A DNA stretch of 64,000 bases from JAKAGZ01 sp963783855 (GCA_963783855.1 CAWAPE010000014.1:558001-622000), one strand, 5' to 3'; positions 1 to 9,188 are shown, counted from the stretch's first letter. Notes: a model not told the origin generated them from the sequence alone. Numbers and translations: made by a program.

Positions 1-2046
1 ATGGCTTTTCTGAAGGCTGAGTATAAAGTACTTATTATTTTCGTGATCTGTGTTGCTATTCTTTTAGCAGTTTCAGCAGACACTAAAAATTCTTCACCTC
101 TTGTTGGTGTCTCGTTTATTGTTGGTGCCTTTTGTTCTGCACTTGCCGGTTTTATAGGAATGAAAGTCGCAACAAAAGCAAATGTAAGAACTACAAACGC
201 TGCAAGAACAAGTTTAGGAAGAGCACTGGAGATTGCATTTGCCGGTGGCTCTGTTATGGGGTTGGGAGTCGTTGGACTCGGTGTTCTCGGTCTTGGCGGT
301 TTATTTATGATTTATAGTGATGCGTTTGGAGTTAGTAGAGTAGAAGATCTAAATAGAGTTATTACAATTATTACAGGATTTTCTTTTGGTGCTTCATCAA
401 TCGCACTGTTTGCAAGAGTAGGTGGTGGTATTTATACAAAAGCTGCTGATGTTGGTGCGGACCTTGTTGGAAAAGTTGAGGCAGGAATTCCGGAAGATCA
501 TCCTTTGAATCCTGCTACTATTGCTGACAACGTTGGTGATAATGTTGGTGACGTTGCTGGTATGGGTGCCGATTTATTTGAATCTTATGTCGGTTCGATA
601 GTTGGTACAATGGTTCTTGGTGCAGCATTTTTTGGCTACCCTGAATTTCAGGATCAATTTCATGGTCTTGGCGCCGTTTTACTTCCTCTCGTAATTGCTG
701 GTGTCGGAATTGTAATGTCAATTGCCGGTACTTTTTTAGTGAGAGTTAAAGAAGGTGGCGATCCTCAAAAGGCACTTAACCGGGGTGAATTTGGTTCGTC
801 ACTAATTATGATTGTTGCCTTGTACTTTATTATTAAGTGGATGCTTCCAGATACCTGGACATTTGACGATCCGCTTTACGGGGTAACAAAAACCATTACT
901 TCAACGGGGATATTTCTCTCGACTGTAATTGGTCTTGTTGCGGGAGTTTTAATTGGAATTATCACTGAGTATTACACAGGAACTGGTAAAAAACCTGTAC
1001 TTAGCATTGTAAGACAATCACTAACCGGAAGTGCAACAAATATTATTGCTGGTCTTGGAAACGGAATGTTTTCAACAGCTTTACCGATCATTGTGCTTGC
1101 AGGTTCAATTATTGGTGCTTTTCATTTCGGTGGGCTTTATGGAATTGCTATTGCAGCCGTTGGTATGCTTTCAAATACAGGTATTCAATTAGCTGTGGAT
1201 GCTTATGGACCTATTTCTGATAATGCCGGTGGTATTGCTGAGATGTCTGATCTTCCAAAAGAAGTAAGGCAAAGAACCGATAAACTTGATGCAGTAGGAA
1301 ATACAACAGCAGCTATTGGAAAAGGTTTTGCAATTGGCTCAGCAGCCTTAACTGCGCTGGCATTGTTTGGAGCTTTTATGACTGCTGCAAATATCAGAAC
1401 AATTGATATTTCAAAAGCAGACGTAATGGCCGGACTTTTTCTTGGTGGTATGTTACCATTTTTATTTTCTGCTCTGGCTATGAAAGCTGTTGGCAGGGCT
1501 GCAATGTCTATGATTGAAGAAGTTAGAAGACAGTTTAAAACTATTCCTGCTCTTAGTGCTGCTCTTGAGGTAATGAAGAGGAATGGCAGTAAGGAACAAT
1601 CTGAATGGTCTTCTGAAGATAAGGCAACCTTTGATAAAGCTGATGGAGTTGCTGAGTACGGTAAATGTGTTGAGATATCTACAAAGGCCGCCATTAGAGA
1701 AATGGTGATTCCAGGCCTTTTGGCAGTAATTGTACCTGTATTTATCGGATATGCCGGTGGAGCAGAAATGCTCGGTGGTTTATTGGCAGGTGTAACTGTA
1801 ACTGGTGTGCTAATGGCTATTTTCCAATCAAATGCAGGTGGTGCCTGGGATAATGCCAAAAAGACATTTGAAGAAGGTGTAGAAATCAATGGTGAAAAAT
1901 ATATAAAGGGATCGGATCCTCATAAAGCAGCTGTTGTTGGCGATACTGTTGGTGATCCGTTCAAAGATACTTCAGGTCCATCGTTAAATATTCTTATTAA
2001 GCTGATGGCTGTTGTTTCTCTTGTTATTGCACCGTTAATTAAATAA
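1..2046 (+). CDS. hppA: K+-dependent membrane-bound pyrophosphatase (ion-pumping)
   Basis: This polytopic inner-membrane enzyme hydrolyses cytoplasmic pyrophosphate and uses the energy to pump H+ or Na+ outward. The 681-residue product is of normal length for the family and hydrophobic throughout. The catalytic signature D-x7-K-x-E is present as D150, K158 and E160, followed by the Asp-rich loop NVGDNVGDVAGMGAD. In the GNTTAAIGKG motif, residue 437 is Ala; K+-independent members carry Lys there, so this should be the K+-dependent class. Whether it moves Na+ or H+ cannot be decided by eye. The ATG is the first base of the window, so its upstream region and any earlier start cannot be seen. Confidence 0.95.
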   Translation: MAFLKAEYKVLIIFVICVAILLAVSADTKNSSPLVGVSFIVGAFCSALAGFIGMKVATKANVRTTNAARTSLGRALEIAFAGGSVMGLGVVGLGVLGLGGLFMIYSDAFGVSRVEDLNRVITIITGFSFGASSIALFARVGGGIYTKAADVGADLVGKVEAGIPEDHPLNPATIADNVGDNVGDVAGMGADLFESYVGSIVGTMVLGAAFFGYPEFQDQFHGLGAVLLPLVIAGVGIVMSIAGTFLVRVKEGGDPQKALNRGEFGSSLIMIVALYFIIKWMLPDTWTFDDPLYGVTKTITSTGIFLSTVIGLVAGVLIGIITEYYTGTGKKPVLSIVRQSLTGSATNIIAGLGNGMFSTALPIIVLAGSIIGAFHFGGLYGIAIAAVGMLSNTGIQLAVDAYGPISDNAGGIAEMSDLPKEVRQRTDKLDAVGNTTAAIGKGFAIGSAALTALALFGAFMTAANIRTIDISKADVMAGLFLGGMLPFLFSALAMKAVGRAAMSMIEEVRRQFKTIPALSAALEVMKRNGSKEQSEWSSEDKATFDKADGVAEYGKCVEISTKAAIREMVIPGLLAVIVPVFIGYAGGAEMLGGLLAGVTVTGVLMAIFQSNAGGAWDNAKKTFEEGVEINGEKYIKGSDPHKAAVVGDTVGDPFKDTSGPSLNILIKLMAVVSLVIAPLIK

Positions 2047-2083
2047 ATTTAAAATTGATCCTTAAATAACATAATATATTAAT

Positions 2084-2130
2084 CCCTGCTCTCATTAAAT
2101 AATGAGGGCCCAAAATGACCGAAGGGAGGT
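2084..2130 (+). promoter_or_regulatory. Probable S6:S18-binding leader of the rpsF operon
   Basis: Just upstream of rpsF an outer stem (CCCT 2084-2087 with AGGG 2123-2126) encloses a long hairpin (2088-2096 with 2101-2109, loop AAAT). On the 3' side is a bulge of about 13 nt ending in ACCGA. A CCG-containing bulge between two helices is the known hallmark of the autoregulatory mRNA site bound by the S6:S18 complex. The outer stem also covers part of the Shine-Dalgarno sequence at 2123-2131, which gives a direct route to translational repression. The pairing is read from the sequence; the assignment is inference from the family and from the downstream rpsF-ssb-rpsR genes. Confidence 0.6.
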
Positions 2131-2140
2131 GAAAGAGAAG

Positions 2141-2557
2141 ATGAAAAATAACGTCTACGAAAGTGCAGTAATAATAAACGCTGCTCTTGATGATGAACAG
2201 ATTCAGGGCATGATATCACGCATTAAAGATACTATAGTAAATAATGGCGGTGAGATTAGAGACCTTGAAGACTGGGGTAGAAAAAGATTGGCCTATGTGG
2301 TTAATAAAAGCAAGGTTGGATACTATGTAATATTTAGATTCAACGCCCCCCCAAGCCTAATTACTAAGCTTGAAAGATTCTACGTTCTGGACGAACAATT
2401 CCTCAGATATTTAACAATTAAACTCGATAGTGATGCTGTAGAATTCCTGGAAAAGAACAAAGAAGCAGAGCTTAGTCAGTCAGAAAATTCTGGTAAAGAA
2501 ACTGAAGGTTCTGCTGAGGCTAAGGAAAAAAGCGAAGAATCTACAGAGAAAGAGTAA
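2141..2557 (+). CDS. rpsF: 30S ribosomal protein S6
   Basis: S6 binds 16S rRNA together with S18 in the platform of the small subunit. The reading frame is open from 2102, but ATG 2141 is chosen: it has a strong Shine-Dalgarno (GGGAGGTG, ending 9 nt upstream), the protein then begins MKNNVYES as S6 proteins do, and the extension would lie in the structured leader. The product is 138 residues: a ferredoxin-like S6 fold to about residue 105, then a low-complexity acidic Glu/Ser/Lys tail, as is common in S6. It is first gene of the conserved rpsF-ssb-rpsR-rplI operon. Confidence 0.95.
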   Translation: MKNNVYESAVIINAALDDEQIQGMISRIKDTIVNNGGEIRDLEDWGRKRLAYVVNKSKVGYYVIFRFNAPPSLITKLERFYVLDEQFLRYLTIKLDSDAVEFLEKNKEAELSQSENSGKETEGSAEAKEKSEESTEKE

Positions 2558-2594
2558 TAATTTTTAACTATGATTTAAGTATGGAGGAAAAACC

Positions 2595-3086
2595 ATGGCC
2601 GATTTGAAAATGCCTGAGATAAACTATGTTATAGTTGCTGGTAATCTTACCAAAGATCCGGTTTTTAGGCAGACTACAAATAATACTCCTGTTGTAAACT
2701 TTTCTATTGCATCTAATAGAAAATACAAAGATAGTTCAAACCAGTGGCAGGAAGATGTATGTTACGTGGGCATTGTAGCTTGGAATAAATTGGCAGAAAG
2801 TTGCCGTGATAGATTAAAAAAAGGATACGCTGTACTTGTTGATGGCGAATTACAAAGCCGAAGCTGGAAATCAGATGATGGTCATAACAGAAGCATCGTT
2901 GAAATTAAAGCCAGAAGGATTCAATTCCTGAATAAAAGAGGGAAAATGAATGATTCAGAAAACGGGCATAATGGCGAAGTAGATAATGATACAGACAATC
3001 CTGATGATGATAGTACTGATTATACAGAAGATTCTTTCGATAAATTTTTATCCAACGAAGAATCTGATTTACTAAAAGATAAATAG
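2595..3086 (+). CDS. ssb: Single-stranded DNA-binding protein, atypical C-terminus
   Basis: SSB coats single-stranded DNA during replication, repair and recombination. The 163-residue product has the OB-fold (residues about 10-115, with the typical VAGNLTKDPV opening and an aromatic-rich core) and an acidic Asp/Asn-rich linker. The extreme C-terminus is SDLLKDK; the usual acidic, proline-phenylalanine tip (DDDLPF-like) that recruits partner proteins is absent. The start is fixed by GGAGG at 2583-2587. Its place between rpsF and rpsR is the standard one. The odd tail could mean altered partner binding or a second SSB elsewhere in the genome. Confidence 0.93.
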   Translation: MADLKMPEINYVIVAGNLTKDPVFRQTTNNTPVVNFSIASNRKYKDSSNQWQEDVCYVGIVAWNKLAESCRDRLKKGYAVLVDGELQSRSWKSDDGHNRSIVEIKARRIQFLNKRGKMNDSENGHNGEVDNDTDNPDDDSTDYTEDSFDKFLSNEESDLLKDK

Positions 3087-3095
3087 GTTTAAAAA

Positions 3096-3326
3096 ATGAG
3101 AAATGAAGTAAAAACTAAAAAAGTGTGTCGTTTTACTCAAAACAATGTAAAGTATATCGACTACAAAGACGTTAAATTATTACAGCGCTATACCACTGAA
3201 CAGGGAAAAATAATCCCTAAAAGAATTACCGGAACAAGCGCAAAATATCAAAGACAATTATCACTTGCTATTAAACGTGCCAGGCATATGGCTCTTTTGC
3301 CTTATGTTTCTGATACATTAAAATAA
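3096..3326 (+). CDS. rpsR: 30S ribosomal protein S18
   Basis: S18 pairs with S6 on the small subunit and forms the complex thought to bind the leader at 2084-2130. The 76-residue basic protein shows the S18 core: KYIDYKDVKLLQRY, then GKIIPKRITGTSAKYQRQL and AIKRARHMALLPY. The length is normal. It starts 9 nt after ssb without a strong ribosome-binding site, so translation is probably coupled to ssb. Confidence 0.96.
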   Translation: MRNEVKTKKVCRFTQNNVKYIDYKDVKLLQRYTTEQGKIIPKRITGTSAKYQRQLSLAIKRARHMALLPYVSDTLK

Positions 3327-3344
3327 CCTTTTACAGGAGCTAAA

Positions 3345-3788
3345 ATGAAAGTCATTTTAAGACAAAATGCAGAAGGTCTGGGACAAGTTGGTGATGTGGT
3401 TGATGTTAAAGACGGATATGCAAGAAATTATTTAATCCCTAGAAAAATTGCTTACACAGCTCTTAAGGGAAATATACGTGCTCTCGATGAAGAAAAGAAA
3501 ACACTTTCAAAGAAAAGAGAGCAGGAGCTTTCTGCAGCCGAAACTTTAGCAGCTGAATTGGAAAAAGTATCTGTCACCATTCCCGTTCAGGTTGGTGAAG
3601 AAGATAAAATTTTCGGTACAGTAACTACACAAATGATCTCAGACGCCCTTAAAGAAAAGGGACATGAATTAGACAAAAGGAAAATTGAAATCGATGAACC
3701 TATTAAAGCACTTGGTATTTACGGTGTAAGCATAAAGCTTCATCCAAATGTAAATGCAAAAATTAAAGTGTGGGTTGTTAGAGAGTAA
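3345..3788 (+). CDS. rplI: 50S ribosomal protein L9
   Basis: L9 binds 23S rRNA near the L1 stalk. The 147-residue protein has the typical N-terminal domain (MKVILRQNAEGLGQVGDVVDVK, then the GYARNYLIP signature near residue 25), a long connecting helix (about 40-75) rich in Lys and Glu, and the C-terminal domain. The ribosome-binding site is AGGAG, 5 nt upstream. It is the last gene of the operon, followed by a strong terminator. Confidence 0.96.
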   Translation: MKVILRQNAEGLGQVGDVVDVKDGYARNYLIPRKIAYTALKGNIRALDEEKKTLSKKREQELSAAETLAAELEKVSVTIPVQVGEEDKIFGTVTTQMISDALKEKGHELDKRKIEIDEPIKALGIYGVSIKLHPNVNAKIKVWVVRE

Positions 3789-3810
3789 AATTTCGTTGGT
3801 TAGAAAATAA

Positions 3811-3840
3811 AAAAGGAAAGCCGAAAAGCTTTCCTTTTTT
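3811..3840. terminator. Bidirectional intrinsic terminator between rplI and rpmB
   Basis: GGAAAGC (3815-3821) pairs with GCTTTCC (3828-3834) across a CGAAAA loop. An A-run lies on one side and a T-run on the other, so the structure works in both directions. It lies between the convergent ends of rplI and rpmB. Confidence 0.9.
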
Positions 3841-3862
3841 TATTTTAAATATCTTGAAGATT

Positions 3863-4102
3863 TTAATGAACTTTTATCTTCTTTTCTTTTATGAGTCTTG
3901 CAACTTCTGATGTACCGTTCTTTGCAATACTTTTTATTGCTTTAGTAGAAAGCTTCAATGTTACAAACCTGTTTAATTCCTGAACCCAGATTCTCTTTTT
4001 CTGAAGATTAGGTAAAAATCTTCTTCTGCTTCTGTTATGGGCGTGCGATACATTATTTCCGGACATTGGTCCTACGCCGGTTAATTGACATTTTCTGGAC
4101 AT
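3863..4102 (-). CDS. rpmB: 50S ribosomal protein L28
   Basis: L28 is a small basic protein of the large subunit. The 79-residue product starts MSRKCQLTG and carries the NNVSHAHNRSRRRFLPNLQ segment typical of the family. It keeps a single N-terminal Cys rather than the paired cysteines of zinc-binding L28 forms, so it is probably the zinc-free type. AAGGAG lies 6 nt upstream of the ATG on the minus strand. It is encoded alone, convergent with rplI. Confidence 0.95.
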   Translation of the reverse strand: MSRKCQLTGVGPMSGNNVSHAHNRSRRRFLPNLQKKRIWVQELNRFVTLKLSTKAIKSIAKNGTSEVARLIKEKKIKVH

Positions 4103-4363
4103 TGAAATCTCCTTGAGAACTTACCTTTATTATCAAATTTGAATCACTAATATACTAAAATAATGATCAAAAAATGAAATTAATTCCTATAAAATTTCCT
4201 TGTTTTTTGATAAAATTAGCAGCTTTCAGAGCGTAATTAAGAATTGGATTGACTATAACAATGGCATTATTATCTTACGTGTTGTAGATAAATGGTAGTC
4301 TGAAAACAGGGGAAATTGCTAAAATTCTGCCTTTCATAGAATTAATCAAAGAAGGAGTAAGTT

Positions 4364-4975
4364 ATGGAATATTATGAACTTCACCCTGATAACCCGCAGA
4401 TGAGGTATATTAACAAAGCTGTGAATATTCTGAGAGATGGGGGAGTAATTATTTATCCCACTGACACGTATTATGGTATTGCCTGCGATATTTATAATAA
4501 AAAGGCGATCGAAAGGCTTTTTGAAATTAAGAATGATTCGAGCGATAGATTGTTCAGTTTTATTTGTTCAGATTTTAAGGAAATTTCAAAATATGCTAAA
4601 ATTTCAGATTATGCATATAAGAGAATGAAACATCTTTTACCCGGGCCTTATACTTTTATTTTACCTGCAGAAAAGCTGGTACCTAAGCAGTTATGGAGCA
4701 AAAGAAAAACTGTTGGTATCAGAATCCCGAACAATCCTGTTTCACTGGACATCGTCAGAGAACTTGGTAACCCGGTTGTAAGCACATCTACAACAAACAG
4801 AAAAGGAGATACTCTGTTCGATCCTTTGGAAATTAAAAGTATCTTTTCTAATAAAGTTGATCTAATGCTTGCAAACGGGGCTCTTGTAGGTGATGCCTCG
4901 TCGGTTATTGATTTGAGTGAAGATGAACCTGAGATTATTCGTGAAGGTGCTGGTGATGTAACAATGTTTGTTTAA
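4364..4975 (+). CDS. yciO: YciO/Sua5/YrdC-family protein (threonylcarbamoyl-AMP synthase-like)
   Basis: This family includes TsaC/Sua5, which makes threonylcarbamoyl-AMP for the t6A modification of tRNA. The 203-residue protein most resembles the YciO branch: it begins with HPDNPQMRYIN, has the GGVIIYPTDTYYGIACD nucleotide-site segment near residue 26, and ends VVREGAG-like as IIREGAGDV. YciO is thought to have weaker or different activity than TsaC, so the exact role is uncertain. GAAGGAG lies 8 nt before the ATG. A terminator follows directly. Confidence 0.88.
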   Translation: MEYYELHPDNPQMRYINKAVNILRDGGVIIYPTDTYYGIACDIYNKKAIERLFEIKNDSSDRLFSFICSDFKEISKYAKISDYAYKRMKHLLPGPYTFILPAEKLVPKQLWSKRKTVGIRIPNNPVSLDIVRELGNPVVSTSTTNRKGDTLFDPLEIKSIFSNKVDLMLANGALVGDASSVIDLSEDEPEIIREGAGDVTMFV

Positions 4976-4998
4976 TTAGAACCTAAATGGAAGTTAAT

Positions 4999-5027
4999 AA
5001 CCCGGTTAATATTTAGCCGGGTTTTTT
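4999..5027 (+). terminator. Intrinsic terminator after the YciO gene
   Basis: AACCCGG (4999-5005) pairs with CCGGGTT (5017-5023), followed by a T-run. It lies between the YciO gene and the convergent dnaG and overlaps the end of dnaG by a few bases. Confidence 0.85.
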
Positions 5028-6903
5028 ATTGAGAGGATTTTAAAAGTGACTTCCTTTCGTTGTTTAATTCCTTTTCATTTCTCATTAGTTGAAGTTTTTC
5101 TTCTTCATCATTTGCGGTCTGGAGTTTTCTGAAATTTTCATCCATCAATTTATTCAAAATCTCAATTCTTTTTTTTCTTACAACATCAGAGACATATTTC
5201 ATAGAAAGTTTGCCGTCTTCTGTTGAGTCAGAAAATTCTTCCCATCTTCTGCTAACAGAAAATTTGTCCGAAATTAGTTCTATTAAATAGTTTGATTCGT
5301 TTTCATTTTTAATTCTATCTAACAGTGCGCCTGCATAGACTTCTTTATCGGAGTTTAATGAATCATAAACTATCTTAGCAAGACTTTTGTGCATTTCCAC
5401 TTCAAAGTCATCAATAGTCAAATGTTGAAAGATATATTTGATTATATCTTCACCGCCATTAAATAAAAGTTCAATAATTGCTCTTTCATTGCGCAGATTA
5501 CTTTCTGAAATTTCCACCACTTTTCCTTCAGAAAGTACAGCTAGGTCTTCTTTGTTGCGGCGGGTTTGAGCCTTTCTCTCACGCTCTCTTTCCTGATTTT
5601 TATTTAAGTCTTTTAATATCTTCCTGAGTTCTTCTTCAAGAAGCATTTCGCGGAGATTAAATTTCTTTGAAATATTTTTTAATAACAATGTCCGTTTTAA
5701 TTCGTCTGAAATAAGCGCTACCGGTTTTACCAATTCACGAATGGCTTCTGCAGTTTTTGCAGGATCTTCAAACATGCCCTGATTTTCATAATATGCTGAC
5801 TGATATTCCAAAAAGTTTTGTGCTTTTTGAATTATTCCATCAAAACTTTCCTTCCCGAATTTATTTACATATGAATCCGGATCTTCGCCTTCAGGTACCG
5901 AAGCTATTTTAACGTCCATATTCTTTCTCAGAAGTATTTCAATACTTCGCATTGATGCTTTTATTCCTGCGGTATCTGCATCAAAAAGCAAAACAACATT
6001 TTTAGTATACCGTGAAAGAAGTTGAACCTGTTCATCAGTTAAGGCCGTACCTGAAACGGCTACAACATTTTTTATCCCGTTTTGAAAAAGCGATATAAGA
6101 TCCATATAACCTTCAACTATAATCGCTTTATCCAGTTTCCTTATTTCTTCTTTAGCCAGTGAAAGACCGTAAAGTGTTCTGCCCTTTGTGTAAATAAGGG
6201 ATTCTGGTGAATTTAAGTATTTTGCAGTTTTTTGTGCTGGATCGAGAACCCGTCCGGCGAAAGCTACAACTCTTCCGTTAGGAGAAAAAATCGGGAAAAT
6301 TATTCTGCCGGAAAATTTATCATATAATCTTCCGCTTTCATTACTTCCTATTAATCCGAGTGAAAGGGCTTTATCTATATCAATTTTGTCCTTTGTTAAA
6401 AAATCGACAAGGTTATCTTTTCCGGGTAAAGAATACCCCAAACCGAATGATCGCTGGGTTTGTAACTTTATTTTTCGTTTATCGAAATAATTCCTGGCAA
6501 TTTCTCCTTCATCGCTGTGCAGCAGGTTATCGGAAAAATATCTTCCAACGGAATGGTTAATATCAAATAATAGTTCTTGCTCGGTTTGTCTTTCTTCACC
6601 ACCTTCATCATTGTACTCAAGAGTGATACCGGATTTTTCAGCAAGTTCCTGCACCGATTCTACAAATGAAATCTTTTCAAATTCCATTAAAAATTTGAAA
6701 ACATTTCCTCCCGCGTGGCAGCCGAAGCAGTGATAAATTTGCTTTTCTTCACTCACAGTAAAAGACGGTGTTTTTTCAGAATGGAAGGGGCACAAACCTA
6801 TGTAATTTTTTCCTCTCTTTCTAAGCTGAACAAACTCCGAAATAATATCCACAATACTGGCAGCGGAACGTATTTCTTCTATTTTATTTTCAGGGATTCT
6901 CAT
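5026..6903 (-). CDS. dnaG: DNA primase
   Basis: DnaG makes RNA primers for replication. The product has 625 residues from ATG 6903; a TTG three codons earlier is possible but less likely. The N-terminal CHC2 zinc domain shows C38, H41, C59 and C62. The Toprim catalytic core has the Glu of VEGYMD (E264) and the DAD pair (D308, D310). A long charged helical C-terminal part follows, probably the helicase-binding domain. It is divergent from ispG across a 193-bp intergenic region. No Shine-Dalgarno is obvious. Confidence 0.96.
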   Translation of the reverse strand: MRIPENKIEEIRSAASIVDIISEFVQLRKRGKNYIGLCPFHSEKTPSFTVSEEKQIYHCFGCHAGGNVFKFLMEFEKISFVESVQELAEKSGITLEYNDEGGEERQTEQELLFDINHSVGRYFSDNLLHSDEGEIARNYFDKRKIKLQTQRSFGLGYSLPGKDNLVDFLTKDKIDIDKALSLGLIGSNESGRLYDKFSGRIIFPIFSPNGRVVAFAGRVLDPAQKTAKYLNSPESLIYTKGRTLYGLSLAKEEIRKLDKAIIVEGYMDLISLFQNGIKNVVAVSGTALTDEQVQLLSRYTKNVVLLFDADTAGIKASMRSIEILLRKNMDVKIASVPEGEDPDSYVNKFGKESFDGIIQKAQNFLEYQSAYYENQGMFEDPAKTAEAIRELVKPVALISDELKRTLLLKNISKKFNLREMLLEEELRKILKDLNKNQERERERKAQTRRNKEDLAVLSEGKVVEISESNLRNERAIIELLFNGGEDIIKYIFQHLTIDDFEVEMHKSLAKIVYDSLNSDKEVYAGALLDRIKNENESNYLIELISDKFSVSRRWEEFSDSTEDGKLSMKYVSDVVRKKRIEILNKLMDENFRKLQTANDEEEKLQLMRNEKELNNERKSLLKSSQ

Positions 6904-7096
6904 ATTTAGCAAGCAAATTATATCAAAATTAGCGGATATTTAAATTTAATCAAATCAGGGCTTATTTTTGCCCATTTTAGGTTTTCAATAGCAATGTTGT
7001 ATTTAGTATATTTGTATAGATTTATTGAAAATTTAACTATTATTTAGCCTAATATTAATATTATTCAGCCCTGAAATTTACTAAAAAGATTTTAAG

Positions 7097-9115
7097 ATGC
7101 ACCAGTTAATTAGCGAAGCAAATAAATATTGCAACAGCATGACGGAATATTCGCGCTATAAGACAAGAGTAGTGAATATAGGCGATATTCCATGCGGTGG
7201 AGATAACCCGATACGGATTCAGTCAATGACCACGACTGATACAATGAATACAAAGGCTACGGTTGAACAAACTATCAGAATGGTTGAGTCAGGATGTGAT
7301 TATGTTAGAATTACCGCACCGAGTAAACTGGAAGCACAAAACCTTGAAGAGATTAAAAAGGAATTAAGGGCCGGGGGATTTTCTGTTCCGCTTATTGCGG
7401 ATATTCATTTTACACCAAACGCTGCCGAAATTGCTGCGAGAATAGTTGAAAAAGTCAGAGTGAATCCGGGTAATTATGCAGACAAGAAAAAATTTCAAAA
7501 CATTGAATATACTGATCTGACGTATGAAGCCGAACTCGAAAGGATCAGACAAAAATTTACTCCTCTTGTAAAGATTTGTAAAGAGTACGGAACTGCAATG
7601 AGGGTCGGAACAAATCATGGATCTCTTTCTGATAGAATAATGAGTCGTTACGGTGATACTCCACTTGGAATGGTTGAATCGGCGTTGGAGTTTGTAAGAA
7701 TTTGTGAAGATCTGAATTATCACGAAATTGTTCTTTCTATGAAGGCAAGTAACACACAGGTGATGGTTCAGGCTTACAGGTTATTAATTCAAAAAATGGA
7801 AGCAGAAGGAATGAATTATCCTCTTCATCTTGGTGTTACCGAAGCCGGTGGAGGAGAAGATGGAAGGGTTAAATCTGCTTTGGGAATTGGTACATTGCTT
7901 GAAGATGGACTCGGTGATACTATCAGGGTTTCATTAACGGAAGACCCGGAATTTGAAGCTCCGGTAGCAATCTCACTTGTTAACAGGTATAATAACAGGC
8001 CCGGCCATAAAGAAATAAAACCTGTCTCAAAAATTTCCAAAGATCCTTTTAATTATGAAAGAAGAAATTCATTTGAACTTTCGGGATTTGGTGGAAATAA
8101 TTTCCCGCGTGTTGTTGCAGATTACAGTCACAGGAAAATTGACAAGCAGAATGACCTGAACGATATAGGTTATTTTTATGATGCAGCAACTGACAAATGG
8201 AATATGAATGATCTGGCTGCTGACATTTTATATCTTGGTGAATCGGAACTTCCTTTTGATATTCCCAATGGACTAAAGGCAATAATTGATTTTTCTACCT
8301 GGAAAGATATAGTAAACAAAGATCAGGCATCCCCGCTATTGTCAGTTTCAGATTATTTTAGCTCCGTTTCAAAAGCACAGCAGTTGAATTTTGTAAGGGG
8401 TAGCATAAATGATTTTTCCATAGAAACACTCGAAAAAATAAAACATGATAAAACTGTAGTCCTGGTTATAGAGACTGACAATAATCATGGAGTTGCCGAA
8501 CAAAGAAGATTCTTTTTTGATCTATTAGAACACGGAGTAGAAAATCCGGTTATTATTAAAAGAGATTACAAGAATTTAAATCTGGATGAACTCAGGCTTT
8601 ACACTTCCACAGATTTTGGTTCTTTACTTATTGATGGATTTGGTGATGGGGTCTGGGCATATATTGAGGAAATTATAGAGAAAGGCAAATTCGGAAGCGA
8701 AAACGCAAAAAATGAGTATGTACGGACATTTGTTAAAAAGCATGAGACGAAGGAAAAAGTATTAAACAGAATTCTTTTTGGTATCCTGCAGGCAGCCAGA
8801 GTAAGAATTTCAAAAACAGAATATATTGCCTGTCCGTCCTGTGGCAGAACTCTTTTCGATCTTCAGGATACAACTGAAATGATAAGGAAAAGAACAGAAC
8901 ATCTGAAAGGCGTAAAAATTGCGATTATGGGCTGTATTGTAAACGGGCCTGGAGAGATGGCAGATGCGGATTATGGATATGTTGGCTCTGGAGTTGGCAA
9001 AATCACGCTTTATAAGGGCAAAGACATCGTCAGAAGGAATATCCCGATGGAAAAGGCTGTAAACTCCCTTATAGAAATTATTAAAGAAGATGACAACTGG
9101 TTGGAACCTAATTAG
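7097..9115 (+). CDS. ispG: 4-hydroxy-3-methylbut-2-en-1-yl diphosphate synthase, long form
   Basis: IspG (GcpE) converts MEcPP to HMBPP in the MEP isoprenoid pathway using a [4Fe-4S] cluster. At 672 residues this is the long form known from plants, Chlamydia and Bacteroidetes/Chlorobi, with an extra domain (about residues 280-550) between the TIM barrel and the cluster domain. Cluster ligands are C579, C582 and C613, followed by NGPGE with E620. The barrel begins IRIQSMTTTDT. The start is supported by the NKYCNS...YSRYKT segment, which is usual for this form. Another MEP gene, dxr, lies at 22960. Confidence 0.95.
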   Translation: MHQLISEANKYCNSMTEYSRYKTRVVNIGDIPCGGDNPIRIQSMTTTDTMNTKATVEQTIRMVESGCDYVRITAPSKLEAQNLEEIKKELRAGGFSVPLIADIHFTPNAAEIAARIVEKVRVNPGNYADKKKFQNIEYTDLTYEAELERIRQKFTPLVKICKEYGTAMRVGTNHGSLSDRIMSRYGDTPLGMVESALEFVRICEDLNYHEIVLSMKASNTQVMVQAYRLLIQKMEAEGMNYPLHLGVTEAGGGEDGRVKSALGIGTLLEDGLGDTIRVSLTEDPEFEAPVAISLVNRYNNRPGHKEIKPVSKISKDPFNYERRNSFELSGFGGNNFPRVVADYSHRKIDKQNDLNDIGYFYDAATDKWNMNDLAADILYLGESELPFDIPNGLKAIIDFSTWKDIVNKDQASPLLSVSDYFSSVSKAQQLNFVRGSINDFSIETLEKIKHDKTVVLVIETDNNHGVAEQRRFFFDLLEHGVENPVIIKRDYKNLNLDELRLYTSTDFGSLLIDGFGDGVWAYIEEIIEKGKFGSENAKNEYVRTFVKKHETKEKVLNRILFGILQAARVRISKTEYIACPSCGRTLFDLQDTTEMIRKRTEHLKGVKIAIMGCIVNGPGEMADADYGYVGSGVGKITLYKGKDIVRRNIPMEKAVNSLIEIIKEDDNWLEPN

Positions 9116-9153
9116 GCAAAAAAACGTTTAATAATTTACAAATTGTAGATTTC

Positions 9154-9182
9154 TTGCAAATTAGATAATAATCGATTATATT
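9154..9182 (+). promoter_or_regulatory. Sigma70-like promoter upstream of nif3
   Basis: A -35-like TTGCAA (9154-9159) and a -10-like TATATT (9177-9182) are separated by exactly 17 bases. The predicted transcription start is near 9189, leaving about 125 nt before the terminator at 9280-9313. Confidence 0.5.
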
Positions 9183-9188
9183 ATACGT

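Noticed and set aside
1203..1889. 228-codon open frame on the minus strand
   Set aside because: Lies fully antisense to hppA; composition is a mirror of the real gene and no family resemblance is seen.
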